The translations under genes were made by a program, and so were the position numbers. Under the pieces are notes generated by a model. It searched no databases, was not told the origin of the DNA, and was given only the letters and a program-made list of their open reading frames with translations. Positions 45,185 to 54,510 of a stretch of 58,931 bases of DNA are shown here, piece by piece. This DNA comes from Paenibacillus sambharensis (GTDB lineage Bacteria > Bacillota > Bacilli > Paenibacillales > Paenibacillaceae), in the NCBI RefSeq assembly GCF_003233845.1, contig NZ_QKRB01000062.1, positions 1 through 58,931 on the forward strand. Reading direction: 5' to 3'. Within the stretch, counting starts at the first letter, position 1, and each line of letters opens with the position of its first letter.

Positions 45185-45869
45185 GAGCCGTTCCTCCCGC
45201 CCGGTATCCAAGACCTCTCACCGTCTGGATAATCTGCGGATTCTGCGGATCATCTTCAATCTTTTCCCGCAGCCGCTTGATGTAGACCGTCAGCGTGTTA
45301 TCATTGACGAAATCGCCGGCCACATCCCAGATAGCCTCCAGAATCTGGCTGCGGCTGAGCACCTGCTCCTCGTGGGAGGCGAAGGTCAGCAGCAGCTTAT
45401 ACTCCAGGGCCGTCAGCGTAACTTCGGCTCCATTCTTGAAGACACGTGCTTCAGACGTATAAATCGTCACATTGCCGAGCTGAACCTCGGCCTTCCTTCC
45501 CGTCTGGCTGCGGTAGCGGCGCAGTACGCTCTTGATCCGCGACACCAGCTCCCGCACACGGAACGGCTTAGTCACATAGTCATCCGCTCCCATATCGAGG
45601 CCCATCACGACATTCACTTCATCATCATGTGCAGTAAGGAAGATAACCGGCGTCTCGCTGTCCGCACGGACACGCTGACAGATCTCAAATCCTGTGCCAT
45701 CCGGCAGTGAGACGTCCAGCAGATAGAGGTTGAACGTCTCCCGGCCCATCAAATCCTTGGCATTCTTGACACTATGGCATACGCGGGTTTCGAAGCCTTC
45801 CTGCTGCAGCGAATATTCAATCCCCATCGCAATGGTCTTGTCATCTTCTACAATTAGAATCCGGCCCAA
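45174..45869 (-). CDS. OmpR/PhoB-family response regulator
   Basis: 231 aa from TTG 45869 (GGGAGGGC 7 nt upstream; an in-frame GTG at 45887 has no Shine-Dalgarno). Receiver with acidic EDD, phospho-acceptor Asp in YLLDVSLPDG, FLTAHD and K in YVTKPF. Winged helix with VTLTALEYKLLLTF and DNTLTVYIKRLREKIEDDP. First gene of the TCS-ABC operon; the likely target is the palindrome at 43913. Confidence 0.93.
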   Translation of the reverse strand: MGRILIVEDDKTIAMGIEYSLQQEGFETRVCHSVKNAKDLMGRETFNLYLLDVSLPDGTGFEICQRVRADSETPVIFLTAHDDEVNVVMGLDMGADDYVTKPFRVRELVSRIKSVLRRYRSQTGRKAEVQLGNVTIYTSEARVFKNGAEVTLTALEYKLLLTFASHEEQVLSRSQILEAIWDVAGDFVNDNTLTVYIKRLREKIEDDPQNPQIIQTVRGLGYRAGGTAHAE

Positions 45870-46071
45870 CTTAAAGCCCTCCCACACGAACGATCGTTTA
45901 TCATACAGCTTCTTATTATACCAGTTCAGGTACCCGCGGGGCTTTAACGGATTTTTAATTTATAACGTTAAAAATATCATTTACATATTGAATGTGAGGT
46001 GTTTAAATGGATAGATATTCATAAATGAGTTTCATTTTTTTACATACTTCAAGTAATGAGGTGGTGCTGTA

Positions 46072-46515
46072 TTGGATAGAGTCGACTGCAAAATATTGGA
46101 GCTGCTCCAGGAGAATGCCCGGATATCAATGACCGAGCTGGGCCAGTCGGTTGGATTATCCACCCCTGCTGTCAAGGAGCGAGTCAAGAAGATGGAGGAG
46201 CGCAACCTGATTGAATCCTACCGGGCCATCGTGAATCCCGAACAGCTGGACAAGCATGTAACAGCCTTCATCCTGTTTGACACCACCGCCTGCAAGCCGT
46301 TCAGAGAGTTCTGCCAGGCTCATCCGATGGTATATGAATGCCACCGCTTAGCCGGTCAATACAGCTATATGGTGAAGGTCGTGTCCGAGTCCGTTCAGGA
46401 GCTGGAAACATTCATCGACGCTTCGATGGCATTCGGCCGCCCGTCCACCTTCATCAGCCTGTCCTCCCCGGTCAAATACAAGCCAGTCCTGCCGACGCTT
46501 GAGGCTTCAAGCTAG
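46072..46515 (+). CDS. Lrp/AsnC-family regulator
   Basis: 147 aa, TTG start with GAGGTG upstream. N-terminal HTH (DCKILELLQENARISMTELGQSVGLSTPAVKERVKKMEE) and RAM-type C-terminal domain (HVTAFILFDTTACKPFREF, HRLAGQYSYMVKVV). Binds an amino acid or related ligand, probably as an octamer. It is divergent from the response-regulator operon, with an AT-rich 200-bp spacer that contains TTTTTAA-N9-TTAAAAA (around 45,951-45,973), a possible autoregulatory site. Confidence 0.92.
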   Translation: MDRVDCKILELLQENARISMTELGQSVGLSTPAVKERVKKMEERNLIESYRAIVNPEQLDKHVTAFILFDTTACKPFREFCQAHPMVYECHRLAGQYSYMVKVVSESVQELETFIDASMAFGRPSTFISLSSPVKYKPVLPTLEASS

Positions 46516-46640
46516 ATAGTGCAGGGCCTTTGTAAATGCAATTATGTTTTAACAGGACTTCCCTTCCTATACCGGAATATGGATAGTCCTGTTTGCTTTG
46601 TGCTGAAGATATAAATAGATTATTCCTTCTGTTGACAAAA

Positions 46641-46674
46641 AAGCTGTCCCGACCAGGATAACCTGGGAGACAGC
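46641..46674. terminator. Bidirectional terminator between lrp-like and SLH genes
   Basis: AGCTGTC-cCga-CCAGG-ataa-CCTGG-ga-GACAGCT flanked by A6 and T6, so it can end both the Lrp-family gene (+) and the SLH protein gene (-). Confidence 0.9.
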
Positions 46675-46720
46675 TTTTTTCGCTTAGTAAGTATTGAGAT
46701 GAAAGTATGCTGATAGGAGC

Positions 46721-49700
46721 TTACGCCTGCAAAGCTGCTTCTACAGTCTGTCCGTTATCTACAGCTTCGCTGCCAGTCTGCTCAAATGCAGTATCCCCAA
46801 CAGTCGTGCCCGCCGGCTCTGCTAACTCCGCTCCCGGTGTTTCTGGTTCCATTGTTCCAGGAACTCCTTCAATTGGAGCATAGTCGTTCTGATCGTCATC
46901 TCCATACAACGGTTCTTCAATAAAATCAGTTCCATCCGGGCCTTCGGTAAGGCTCACTGCCGGATCAACATCCGTCAGCTGATTAATTGTCGTGAAGGTG
47001 ATTGTTCCATCCGCATGTACGGTCATTTCAAACACGACCCAGTACCTCTCCGAAGCACCGGCAGGCACTTCATATACCGTTGGTTGGGATACTGAACCTT
47101 GATAGACCTCAATCTTAGCACCCGATGCCGCTATTGTGCTTCTTCCCGAGTAATGATGAATATAGAATTTGTATGTCCCTGGGGTAAGACTCCGGATGGT
47201 TGTTGTTTCCGGTCCGTAGGACGTAACATCATCCAAATCTAGATCTGCAATCAGATTTCCATCATATCTGTATTGTCGGCCGCCATACCAAGTGTGGAAC
47301 TGCCCACTCTGCACACCTGGACCAATCAGATGGGAATCTAGGTCTTCCGGGTCTTTACCCCACGTCAGTACAATCCGGACTTCCCCGCTCTTCGGCACTT
47401 CAATCGCAGTCTGATTCTGATCCATGTTCTTCACATTTCCAGCAGCAACACCGATGAGGTAAGTTGTAATATAAGGGGTGCCTTCACCGCCAAGCTCGCC
47501 CGTATAGATACCAGGCTGCAAGTAGATAAAGTAATTGCCGTATTGGTCCGTTACCGCTTCACCAACAATTGGACCCGATTGCGCATTCAAACCCTTACGA
47601 AACTTGATCGTCAAGCCGGCGACATCCTGTCCGGCTACATTCTTGATATAGCCGCCAAAGCCGGTCAATCTGAATGTGCCACTCTGACTGCCTGCAAGAA
47701 CGGTGGAATCTTCAGCAGCAGCAACTGTGACATACAATGTATTTCCATAGCTGTTTACTGGCGTGAATGTGATTGTTCCATTACTGTACTGGAGGTTCTC
47801 AAGCTCAGTCTTCTCACCGTACACCACAGCTGTTACAGAGAGATCAGACAGCGCCAGTCCAGCCAACTCTTGACTAAATTGCAAGTTTACTGTGCCGTTC
47901 GTTACATGGACGCCCGTTATATTCGGGTAACCCGCCGCATCAACGGTTACCGTCACAGGTATTTCGACGTTGTATGAACCGTATTGTGCACGAATGATAG
48001 TAGCGCCGTTCGCAACAGCTTTTACAACTCCCCCCCTTACTTCAGCAATGGCTGCATCATCACTGCTCCATGCAGCAAAGGAGGTCACATCACGGTTGCT
48101 ATTGTCATACTTAATACCTGTTAATACAATCTGCTTCGTTGCACCAATCGCAGTCAGCGTCAACTCCTGCGGCCCATACACCACTCTTGTGACAGAAGGG
48201 TCAGCTGCCACAGAAGGAGTAGTATTCAGTCCGCCGAAATCCACACCCTCTACGTTAACCGCTGCAGAGCCGATCGTGCCTTGGCCGGCAAACGATACCA
48301 CTGCGCTAGCAATCAGGCGGGCAACCGTCGAACCTGCACCAAGGTTGAAGGTTGTGCCGATCGCTTCCTCGAGAACGTTCAGATCATTAATAGAGGAACC
48401 TTCTGCGACATTAATCGTCACCTGCTGTGCGTACACATTCAGATTATGGAAACGTCCGTTGAACGTAATAGCCGCGTTATGCGGCACACCAGCTGTCACC
48501 GTTACATCTCTGATCTCTCCAACTCCAGCTGTTGTTTCAAGAATTGCACCCGATTGAATTTCCAACTGCTGTACATTCGTGCCGTCTTCCAGCACCAGAC
48601 GGATGCTGCCGTCACTCTTATTGACCACCACAGTTGCCAGCACGGAATTTACAACATGAATACTGTTTACTCCGCCGCCTCTTACAATAGTCATACCATT
48701 AACCGTTACCTGATCAAGGGCAACATCTCCGTCACCAACGTCAGCGGTAATCGTCAGATTGCCAGCAATCGTCGTGTTCTTTAGTGTTACATCCCGGGAA
48801 CTAATTGTCAGGCTGCCATCCAGGTTGCCAAAGGCATACACGCCCGGTTGTGAGATCACTCTGCCTTCAGGCACAACAACAACCGGATCATTATCTTTAC
48901 TTCCACCGCCGCTGTTGCTTCCACCGGTACCATTACCGCCGCTGGAGCCGCCGCTTGGCGAGCTGCCTGTCGTTCCTGTCGGCGCAGGCTGCTGAGTAGT
49001 CGGCTTTTCTTCTACCGGCTTCTCTACTTGTTTAACCGGAACAAGCTCCGCAGCTTTATTAATATATACATCCTTGTTTGTAACAAACTCATAAGCTAGA
49101 CGAGCCAACGCCTGGCGGTCGGCCTTACCGGCAGGGTTAAATCCGAGCGAGCCGTCTTTGCCTTGAATCCCCTTGATGAATCCAAGCTTGTAGGCAAAGG
49201 ACACAGAGCTCTTAGCCCAAGCGGATACGCTTGCCATGTCAGCAAAATCTTTCGTCAGTTCGGCTTTACCCGCTGTTTCCTCAAGCCCAAATGCACGGAT
49301 GAAAAAGACAGCCAGCTCTTCTCTGCTTACCGTCTTGTTCGGAGAAAATGCGGTTGCAGAGGTTCCTTGAGTAATACCCGATTTCACCAAAGCTCCCACA
49401 TAGCCTGCATACCAATCCTTGCTTGCCACGTCTTTGAAGGAAGCGGCTGCCGCCTGATCCTCATTTAGGTTCAGCGACAGGACCAAAATCTTAGCCAGCT
49501 GAGCACGGGTCACCGTCTCACCTGGTTTAAACGTTCCGTCTTCAAATCCATTAATGATACCCTTATCTACGAGAGCTTGAATCTCTTCCTTCGCATACGA
49601 GCTGTTAATGTCGCTCAGTGCCGGCTTGCCGGCCGGAGCTGCCGCCCCAAATACGCTTGCCGAGAACATCGATACCATCAAACTGAATGCGAGTAAAGCC

Positions 49701-49732
49701 GATAGGGTCTTGCGCAGTTGCTTTTGACTCAC
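46721..49732 (-). CDS. S-layer-homology (SLH) surface protein with Big2-like and DUF2135-like domains
   Basis: 1,003 aa, GTG start with AGGGAG. Signal peptide (~1-30). Three SLH repeats (~38-215; GFEDGTFKPGETVTRAQLAK, AFSPNKTVSREELA, NPAGKADRQALA). A Pro/Thr/Gly/Ser linker (~235-280) leads to a beta-helix-like stretch (~290-500: GVYAFGNLDGSLTISSRDV...), a Big2-like domain (~520-600), a carboxypeptidase-regulatory-like fold (~690-760) and a DUF2135/YfaP-like domain (VLTWGKDPEDLDSHLIGPG, ~785). It ends in an acidic tail. SLH repeats bind pyruvylated secondary cell-wall polymers, so this is a non-covalently anchored surface protein; its ligand is unknown. Confidence 0.93.
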   Translation of the reverse strand: MSQKQLRKTLSALLAFSLMVSMFSASVFGAAAPAGKPALSDINSSYAKEEIQALVDKGIINGFEDGTFKPGETVTRAQLAKILVLSLNLNEDQAAAASFKDVASKDWYAGYVGALVKSGITQGTSATAFSPNKTVSREELAVFFIRAFGLEETAGKAELTKDFADMASVSAWAKSSVSFAYKLGFIKGIQGKDGSLGFNPAGKADRQALARLAYEFVTNKDVYINKAAELVPVKQVEKPVEEKPTTQQPAPTGTTGSSPSGGSSGGNGTGGSNSGGGSKDNDPVVVVPEGRVISQPGVYAFGNLDGSLTISSRDVTLKNTTIAGNLTITADVGDGDVALDQVTVNGMTIVRGGGVNSIHVVNSVLATVVVNKSDGSIRLVLEDGTNVQQLEIQSGAILETTAGVGEIRDVTVTAGVPHNAAITFNGRFHNLNVYAQQVTINVAEGSSINDLNVLEEAIGTTFNLGAGSTVARLIASAVVSFAGQGTIGSAAVNVEGVDFGGLNTTPSVAADPSVTRVVYGPQELTLTAIGATKQIVLTGIKYDNSNRDVTSFAAWSSDDAAIAEVRGGVVKAVANGATIIRAQYGSYNVEIPVTVTVDAAGYPNITGVHVTNGTVNLQFSQELAGLALSDLSVTAVVYGEKTELENLQYSNGTITFTPVNSYGNTLYVTVAAAEDSTVLAGSQSGTFRLTGFGGYIKNVAGQDVAGLTIKFRKGLNAQSGPIVGEAVTDQYGNYFIYLQPGIYTGELGGEGTPYITTYLIGVAAGNVKNMDQNQTAIEVPKSGEVRIVLTWGKDPEDLDSHLIGPGVQSGQFHTWYGGRQYRYDGNLIADLDLDDVTSYGPETTTIRSLTPGTYKFYIHHYSGRSTIAASGAKIEVYQGSVSQPTVYEVPAGASERYWVVFEMTVHADGTITFTTINQLTDVDPAVSLTEGPDGTDFIEEPLYGDDDQNDYAPIEGVPGTMEPETPGAELAEPAGTTVGDTAFEQTGSEAVDNGQTVEAALQA

Positions 49733-50006
49733 TTTTGTACACTCCCTATTTGTATATTATTGAAGCTAGATGGCAATCCACAACCAATAACCCAGGTTCT
49801 AAGAACTATAATTGCATGTCGAAACCTAAGATTATAGGTCGTATGAATTAGTTTTATACTAGCACCATTCGACAAATTCCACAATATACCTATATGGGAG
49901 AAAGATAGAACTTTAAGATTACTTAAGAATAGTGGACAAAGAATGTCCCAGTTACTAGAAGAAGACAAATTCCCAAGATGACCACCACCCTAGACAGCAC
50001 AAAAAA
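49733..50006 (-). other. AT-rich leader region of the SLH protein gene
   Basis: About 275 bp without a supported gene. TATAAT-like hexamers occur on the minus strand (for example in CCTATAATC near 49,830) without a good matching -35, and a GTTCT-a-AGAAC inverted repeat lies near 49,780. A long untranslated leader is common for surface-layer-type genes; nothing more can be assigned. Confidence 0.35.
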
Positions 50007-50057
50007 AAGCATGACAGACGCCACCCGGTCTGTTACCAGATGTCGCCCACCATGCTT
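50007..50057 (-). terminator. Terminator of the sucrose operon
   Basis: AAGCATG (50007-50013) and CATGCTT (50051-50057) extend into an imperfect longer stem, followed on the minus strand by T8, 80 nt after the fructokinase stop. Confidence 0.85.
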
Positions 50058-50137
50058 CCAATAAACCTCAGCTATTAATTTGCAAGAGCGGGGGAAATCG
50101 TTCCGTCTCTTGTATGGTTCAAATAACACTTACTGGC

Positions 50138-51106
50138 TTAAGTCCGATCAGACTCCTCCATGAAAGCCCGCACTTCCCGCCAGCCGGGCAGGGCAGGAAT
50201 GGCCCCCGGCCGCGTTGTCGTCAGCGCTGCTGCTGCGTTGGCAAAGGCCAGCATGCCCGCAGCCTTCTCCCGGTCGATGCCATCCAGGCCGCCCGGATGC
50301 AGATGCAGATGATGCAGCAGCGCCCCGATGAACGAGTCACCAGCGCCCGTTGTATCCACGGACTGCACCTTGTGGCCTGGAACAGACGCGGTGAAACTCC
50401 GGGAATACCAGTCAGCGCCTGCCGCGCCGCGCGTATAGATGACATGCTCCACATCACCGGTGAACAGCGAGGCAATGCCCTCCTGTTCGTCCTCTATGCC
50501 TGTGATGAAGGCAAGCTCCTCGTCACTGATCTTGACCAGCCGGCTCAGCGGCAGAAACTCCAGGATCGCGCGTCTGCAATCCTCCGGGTTCTGCCAGAGA
50601 GGCAGCCGCACATTCGGATCAAAGCTGATGAGCGCGCCTGCCTCCCTCGCTTTGCGGATCGCTGCGAGATGCGCGTATTTTACCGGCGCTTCAATCAGAT
50701 CCACCGAGCCAAAATGCAGTAAGTCTCCGCTGCTGAACCAGTCGCCGATCTCTTCCTCCCGCAGCAGCATGTCTGCACTCGGATTCCGGTAGAACGAGAA
50801 CTCGCGGTTGCCGTCCTCCTGCAGACTGACGAAGGCAAGCGCCGTATTCGCCTCTGTCGTCCGCAGCACCCGTGACACATCAGCGCCTGCCGCTTCCATC
50901 GTCTCCACCAGGAAGTCGCCGAACGCATCGGCACCGAGCTTGCCGATGAAAGCCCCGGTTCCGCCGAGACGCGCCACCGCGCATGCCACGTTGGCAGGCG
51001 CCCCGCCCGCAGCCTTGCTGAAGGATTCGACATCCTTCAAGCCGACACCCTTGCGGTCCGGCATAAAATCAATCAAAGCTTCCCCAATTGTAAATACAGT
51101 CGGCAT
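50138..51106 (-). CDS. PfkB-family fructokinase
   Basis: 322 aa. PfkB ribokinase fold: GEALIDFMPDRKG at the N-terminus, the GGAPANVACAVARLGG signature (~34-49) and the catalytic DTTGAGDSFIGALL (~250) with Asp base. Phosphorylates fructose released by the GH32 enzyme encoded 3 bp upstream. Last gene of the operon. An ROK-type fructokinase is excluded by fold. Confidence 0.92.
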   Translation of the reverse strand: MPTVFTIGEALIDFMPDRKGVGLKDVESFSKAAGGAPANVACAVARLGGTGAFIGKLGADAFGDFLVETMEAAGADVSRVLRTTEANTALAFVSLQEDGNREFSFYRNPSADMLLREEEIGDWFSSGDLLHFGSVDLIEAPVKYAHLAAIRKAREAGALISFDPNVRLPLWQNPEDCRRAILEFLPLSRLVKISDEELAFITGIEDEQEGIASLFTGDVEHVIYTRGAAGADWYSRSFTASVPGHKVQSVDTTGAGDSFIGALLHHLHLHPGGLDGIDREKAAGMLAFANAAAALTTTRPGAIPALPGWREVRAFMEESDRT

Positions 51107-51109
51107 CGT

Positions 51110-52594
51110 TTACTCCCCCAGCCTGATATCCCATTTGCGCAGCGACTTCAGCACGCAGCCTGTGCCTTCGGCGAATACCCGGATGCCAAGCGACTCCGGC
51201 TGCGGATAGATTCGCGCTGTCATGACCTGCTCTCCATCACCGATGAACACTTCCACCGACGACTTGTCCACGAACACGCGAAGCTTCAGTGTGCCTTCGG
51301 CAAGACCAACTGCCGCCCGCCGCTCGCCGCCCGGCCCCATTCCCGACCGGTCGCGGTTCAGGAAGACCATCCCGCTTGCTGCATCATAACCCAGTACCGT
51401 CTCATCCGCCGCGCCGGTCCGGAGCTTCAAGCCGAACTGCGCCGCCTCTCCTGCCGCAAACTCAGCCTCCAGCTCGTAGCAGTCACCCTTCATGTCCAGC
51501 TCTGTCTCGCCAGTCAGCGGCGTAACACCAAGCTGTTCCAGCTCGCCCCGGTATGCCTCCAGCTCAGGCAGCGGCCGGTACAGCACCCTGTCCCCGTCCA
51601 GTACCGCCTCACGCGGCAGGCTCATCGCCCCGGCCCAGTTATGGCCGAGCTGCTGGGTCGGCATGTCCGCTTCCCACATGTCCATCCAGCCGATTACAAT
51701 GCGTCTGCCCTTGTCGTCGAGTGTGGACTGCGGCGCATAGAAGTCAAAGCCGTGGTCGACCTGCTCATTCCGCTCCGGGTGGAACACACCCTGCTCTGCG
51801 TCAAACCTTCCGACAACCGCCATCGTGGAATGCAGGTTGCGGTACTGCTCCCCTTGAGCCGGCATCCGCTGCGGGGACAGCATGAACACATGCTTGCCGC
51901 CTAGCGGAAACAGGTCCGGGCATTCCCAGTTGTCGCCGAAGCGCCCGTCGCTTGCAGCCAGTACATTCACGTAGGTCCACTTGCGCAGATCATCCGAGCG
52001 GTACAGCAGCACAAGCCCGTTGCCCTTCGCATCGTTGGAGCCTAGCACAACATAATAGCGTCCCTCATGCGTGAACACCTTAGGATCGCGGAAGTCCTTA
52101 CGGCTTACCCCCTCGGGGATCTCGTCATATCCGATGACGGGGTTGTCCTCCAGCTTGGTGAAGGTTACGCCATCCTCCGATATGGCAATTCCCTGAGACT
52201 GCTTGTAATCCCGGTCCTTGTCCGGTCCGGTCATCACATGGCCGGTGTACATCAGCACCAGCTTGCCGTCCTGCTCGATTGCGCTGCCCGAGAAGCAGCC
52301 GTCCCGGTCAAATTCCGTATCCGGCGCAAGCGCGACCGGAAGGTAGGTCCATTTGAACAGATCGCGGCTGACCGCATGCCCCCAGTGCATGGGCCCCCAC
52401 ACCGAGTCATACGGATAATGCTGATAGAACAAGTGATACTCGCCGTTAAACTGCACGAACCCGTTCGGGTCGTTCATCCAGCCGACTTCGGCCATCAGAT
52501 GATAGTGAAGCCGGTAATCGGGCCGCACCTCCGCCTTCCTCTCAAGGATATAACGGTCGGCACGCTCCCGCGTATACGTTCTCTCTTGCTGCAT
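51110..52594 (-). CDS. GH32 sucrose/sucrose-6-phosphate hydrolase (beta-fructofuranosidase)
   Basis: 494 aa without a signal peptide, so cytoplasmic. N-terminal five-bladed propeller with the nucleophile motif GWMNDPNGF, FSGSAIEQDG, the RDPKVF transition-state motif and WECPDLFPL with the acid/base Glu. C-terminal beta-sandwich (~360-494). Because uptake here is by an ABC transporter rather than a PTS, the substrate is probably unphosphorylated sucrose or short fructo-oligosaccharide, despite similarity to SacA/ScrB. Confidence 0.94.
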   Translation of the reverse strand: MQQERTYTRERADRYILERKAEVRPDYRLHYHLMAEVGWMNDPNGFVQFNGEYHLFYQHYPYDSVWGPMHWGHAVSRDLFKWTYLPVALAPDTEFDRDGCFSGSAIEQDGKLVLMYTGHVMTGPDKDRDYKQSQGIAISEDGVTFTKLEDNPVIGYDEIPEGVSRKDFRDPKVFTHEGRYYVVLGSNDAKGNGLVLLYRSDDLRKWTYVNVLAASDGRFGDNWECPDLFPLGGKHVFMLSPQRMPAQGEQYRNLHSTMAVVGRFDAEQGVFHPERNEQVDHGFDFYAPQSTLDDKGRRIVIGWMDMWEADMPTQQLGHNWAGAMSLPREAVLDGDRVLYRPLPELEAYRGELEQLGVTPLTGETELDMKGDCYELEAEFAAGEAAQFGLKLRTGAADETVLGYDAASGMVFLNRDRSGMGPGGERRAAVGLAEGTLKLRVFVDKSSVEVFIGDGEQVMTARIYPQPESLGIRVFAEGTGCVLKSLRKWDIRLGE

Positions 52595-52652
52595 CCCCTA
52601 TCCCATCCTAACTGTCAGTTATTGTCTCTCTATCCCAAGCCATCCTGCCTGA

Positions 52653-53483
52653 TTACTTGATCGAGCCCTGCATAACACCGCGGATAATATACTTCTGTGC
52701 GAACAGGTAGACCACGATGACCGGCAAAATCGTCAGGACAAGCCCGGCCATAAGCGGCCCGTAATCAACGGAATAGGTTCCGTAAAAGTTATAGGTCGAC
52801 AGCGGCAGCGTCCGCTGCGCGGGCCCGGTAAGAATGAGCGATGGCAGCAGGAAGTCGTTCCATACCCACAGCACGTTCAGGATCGATATCGTAGCCGTCG
52901 TCGGCGCAAGCACTGGGAATACGATCCGGAAGAAGGTCTGCCTGCGCGTACAGCCGTCGATCAGCGCCGCTTCCTCCAGCTCCGCCGGCACACTCTTCAC
53001 GAAGCCGTGATAGATAAAGACTGCCAGCGAGCTGCCGAAGCCGAGGTACATGTAGATCAGCGACAGCTTACTATTCAGCATGCCCAGCGAGCCGTAAACT
53101 TTTACCAATGGAATCATGATCGCCTGGAATGGAATAATCATCGACGCCACCATGAGCAGGAAGGTGTATTGATTAAATTTCGTATTATTGCGGACAAAAT
53201 AATGCGCCGTCATAGCTGCGCAGAGCGCAATGATGAGCACGCTTGCCACCGTTACGATCAGCGAGTTCGTGAACGCGGCGATATAATTCATTTTATCAAA
53301 AGCATTCGTATAATTCGCCAGATCCAGACGGCCCGGAAGCGAGAGTGGATTGGCGGTTATGTCCTGATTGGCCTTGAATGAGTTCAACAGCAGAAGGATG
53401 AACGGCACGATAAACAGGAACAGCGTCACGGCCAGCACGACATACTTGAGCCATGCGGCAGACGAAGAACGGGAACCGACCAT
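52653..53483 (-). CDS. Sugar ABC transporter permease (MalG type)
   Basis: 276 aa, six membrane helices, EAA motif ELEEAALIDGCTRRQTFFRIVFP (~175-197). CUT1 family. TAATG overlap with the upstream MalF-type gene. No ATPase gene is present; as usual for CUT1 systems in firmicutes, a shared MsmK-like ATPase encoded elsewhere is expected. Confidence 0.94.
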   Translation of the reverse strand: MVGSRSSSAAWLKYVVLAVTLFLFIVPFILLLLNSFKANQDITANPLSLPGRLDLANYTNAFDKMNYIAAFTNSLIVTVASVLIIALCAAMTAHYFVRNNTKFNQYTFLLMVASMIIPFQAIMIPLVKVYGSLGMLNSKLSLIYMYLGFGSSLAVFIYHGFVKSVPAELEEAALIDGCTRRQTFFRIVFPVLAPTTATISILNVLWVWNDFLLPSLILTGPAQRTLPLSTYNFYGTYSVDYGPLMAGLVLTILPVIVVYLFAQKYIIRGVMQGSIK

Positions 53484-54364
53484 TATGCCTCCACCTCCAG
53501 CTTCTTGCTGAAATACACCTGGATCAGGGTGATGGCTGCCACCAGCACGAACAGTACAAGCGCCTCCGCCTGCCCCACGCCGTAATCCCGGGAGAGAAAC
53601 GCCTTGCCGTATACGTGCATGGATACCATCTCCGTTGATTTGAACGGTCCGCCCTTGGTCAGCGCCAGATTCACGTCATAGACCATGAAGGTCCGCTGCA
53701 GCGACAGGAAGATGCAGACGATGAAGGACGGCACCATCAGGGGCAGTACCATCCGACGCAGCTTGGTCCAGCCGTTCGCGCCGTCAATGCTTGCTGCCTC
53801 CAGAATGTCGTTCGGCACGCCCATCAGGCCGGCCACATAGATAACCATCATATAACCGGCATACTGCCAGACGGTTACAATGACAAGCGACCAGAAGGCC
53901 TTGTCAGGGTCAGCCAGCCAGGAAGCGCTGAAGATCGGAATGCCGGCCTGCTGGCCGAAGTAGACAAGCACATTGCTGAATATAAACTGCCAGATGAAGC
54001 CGAGGACAATGCCCCCTACCAGATTCGGCAGGAAGAAGCCTGCACGGAAGATGCTCTGTCCCTTCAGCCCCTTGGTCAGGACGTATGCAAGCGCGAAGGC
54101 TACCGCATTAATAAGAACAACCGAGAAGAATACGTACTGCAGGGTAAGTCCAAATGATTTCCAAAATACCGCATCGCGGAACACTTCTCCATAATTCTGA
54201 AATCCGACGTAGGATTGCGTCGTCGATATGCCGTCCCAGTTCGTGAACGTCAGGTATATGCCGTACAGGAACGGAACGATCATAACCGTAACGAATGCGA
54301 ACAGGGTCGGCCCGGTGAAGAGCAGCCTTGTCAGCAGGCGGTTCCATCCTTTTTCCTTAATCAT
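53483..54364 (-). CDS. Sugar ABC transporter permease (MalF type)
   Basis: 293 aa, six membrane helices, EAA motif DILEAASIDGANGWTKLRRMVLP. Partner of the MalG-type subunit. ATG follows GAGAGGGATTAGG. It is separated from the binding-protein gene by 146 bp containing a hairpin. Confidence 0.94.
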   Translation of the reverse strand: MIKEKGWNRLLTRLLFTGPTLFAFVTVMIVPFLYGIYLTFTNWDGISTTQSYVGFQNYGEVFRDAVFWKSFGLTLQYVFFSVVLINAVAFALAYVLTKGLKGQSIFRAGFFLPNLVGGIVLGFIWQFIFSNVLVYFGQQAGIPIFSASWLADPDKAFWSLVIVTVWQYAGYMMVIYVAGLMGVPNDILEAASIDGANGWTKLRRMVLPLMVPSFIVCIFLSLQRTFMVYDVNLALTKGGPFKSTEMVSMHVYGKAFLSRDYGVGQAEALVLFVLVAAITLIQVYFSKKLEVEA

Positions 54365-54425
54365 CCTAATCCCTCTCTATCTGTGAGAATCCTGTGCAAG
54401 GCAGGCCGGTCCCAAAGAAGCAAGA

Positions 54426-54454
54426 ATGGATAAGACACAAGCGGTCCTATCCAT
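54426..54454 (-). other. Intercistronic hairpin after the binding-protein gene
   Basis: ATGGATA (54426-54432) / TATCCAT (54448-54454) with an inner GGAC/GTGTC pairing and no T-tract. Such hairpins often stabilise the upstream binding-protein mRNA so that it is made in excess over the permeases. Confidence 0.5.
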
Positions 54455-54510
54455 CCGTTGCTTTCAGTGCCTCTACCTGCTCCTGGCCTGTGCCTGTGCA
54501 GCAGCTGTGT

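Noticed and set aside
51553-51885. Basic, Pro/Ala-rich plus-strand ORF inside the GH32 gene
   Set aside because: Shadow frame of the GH32 catalytic region; composition typical of reverse-frame GC-rich DNA.
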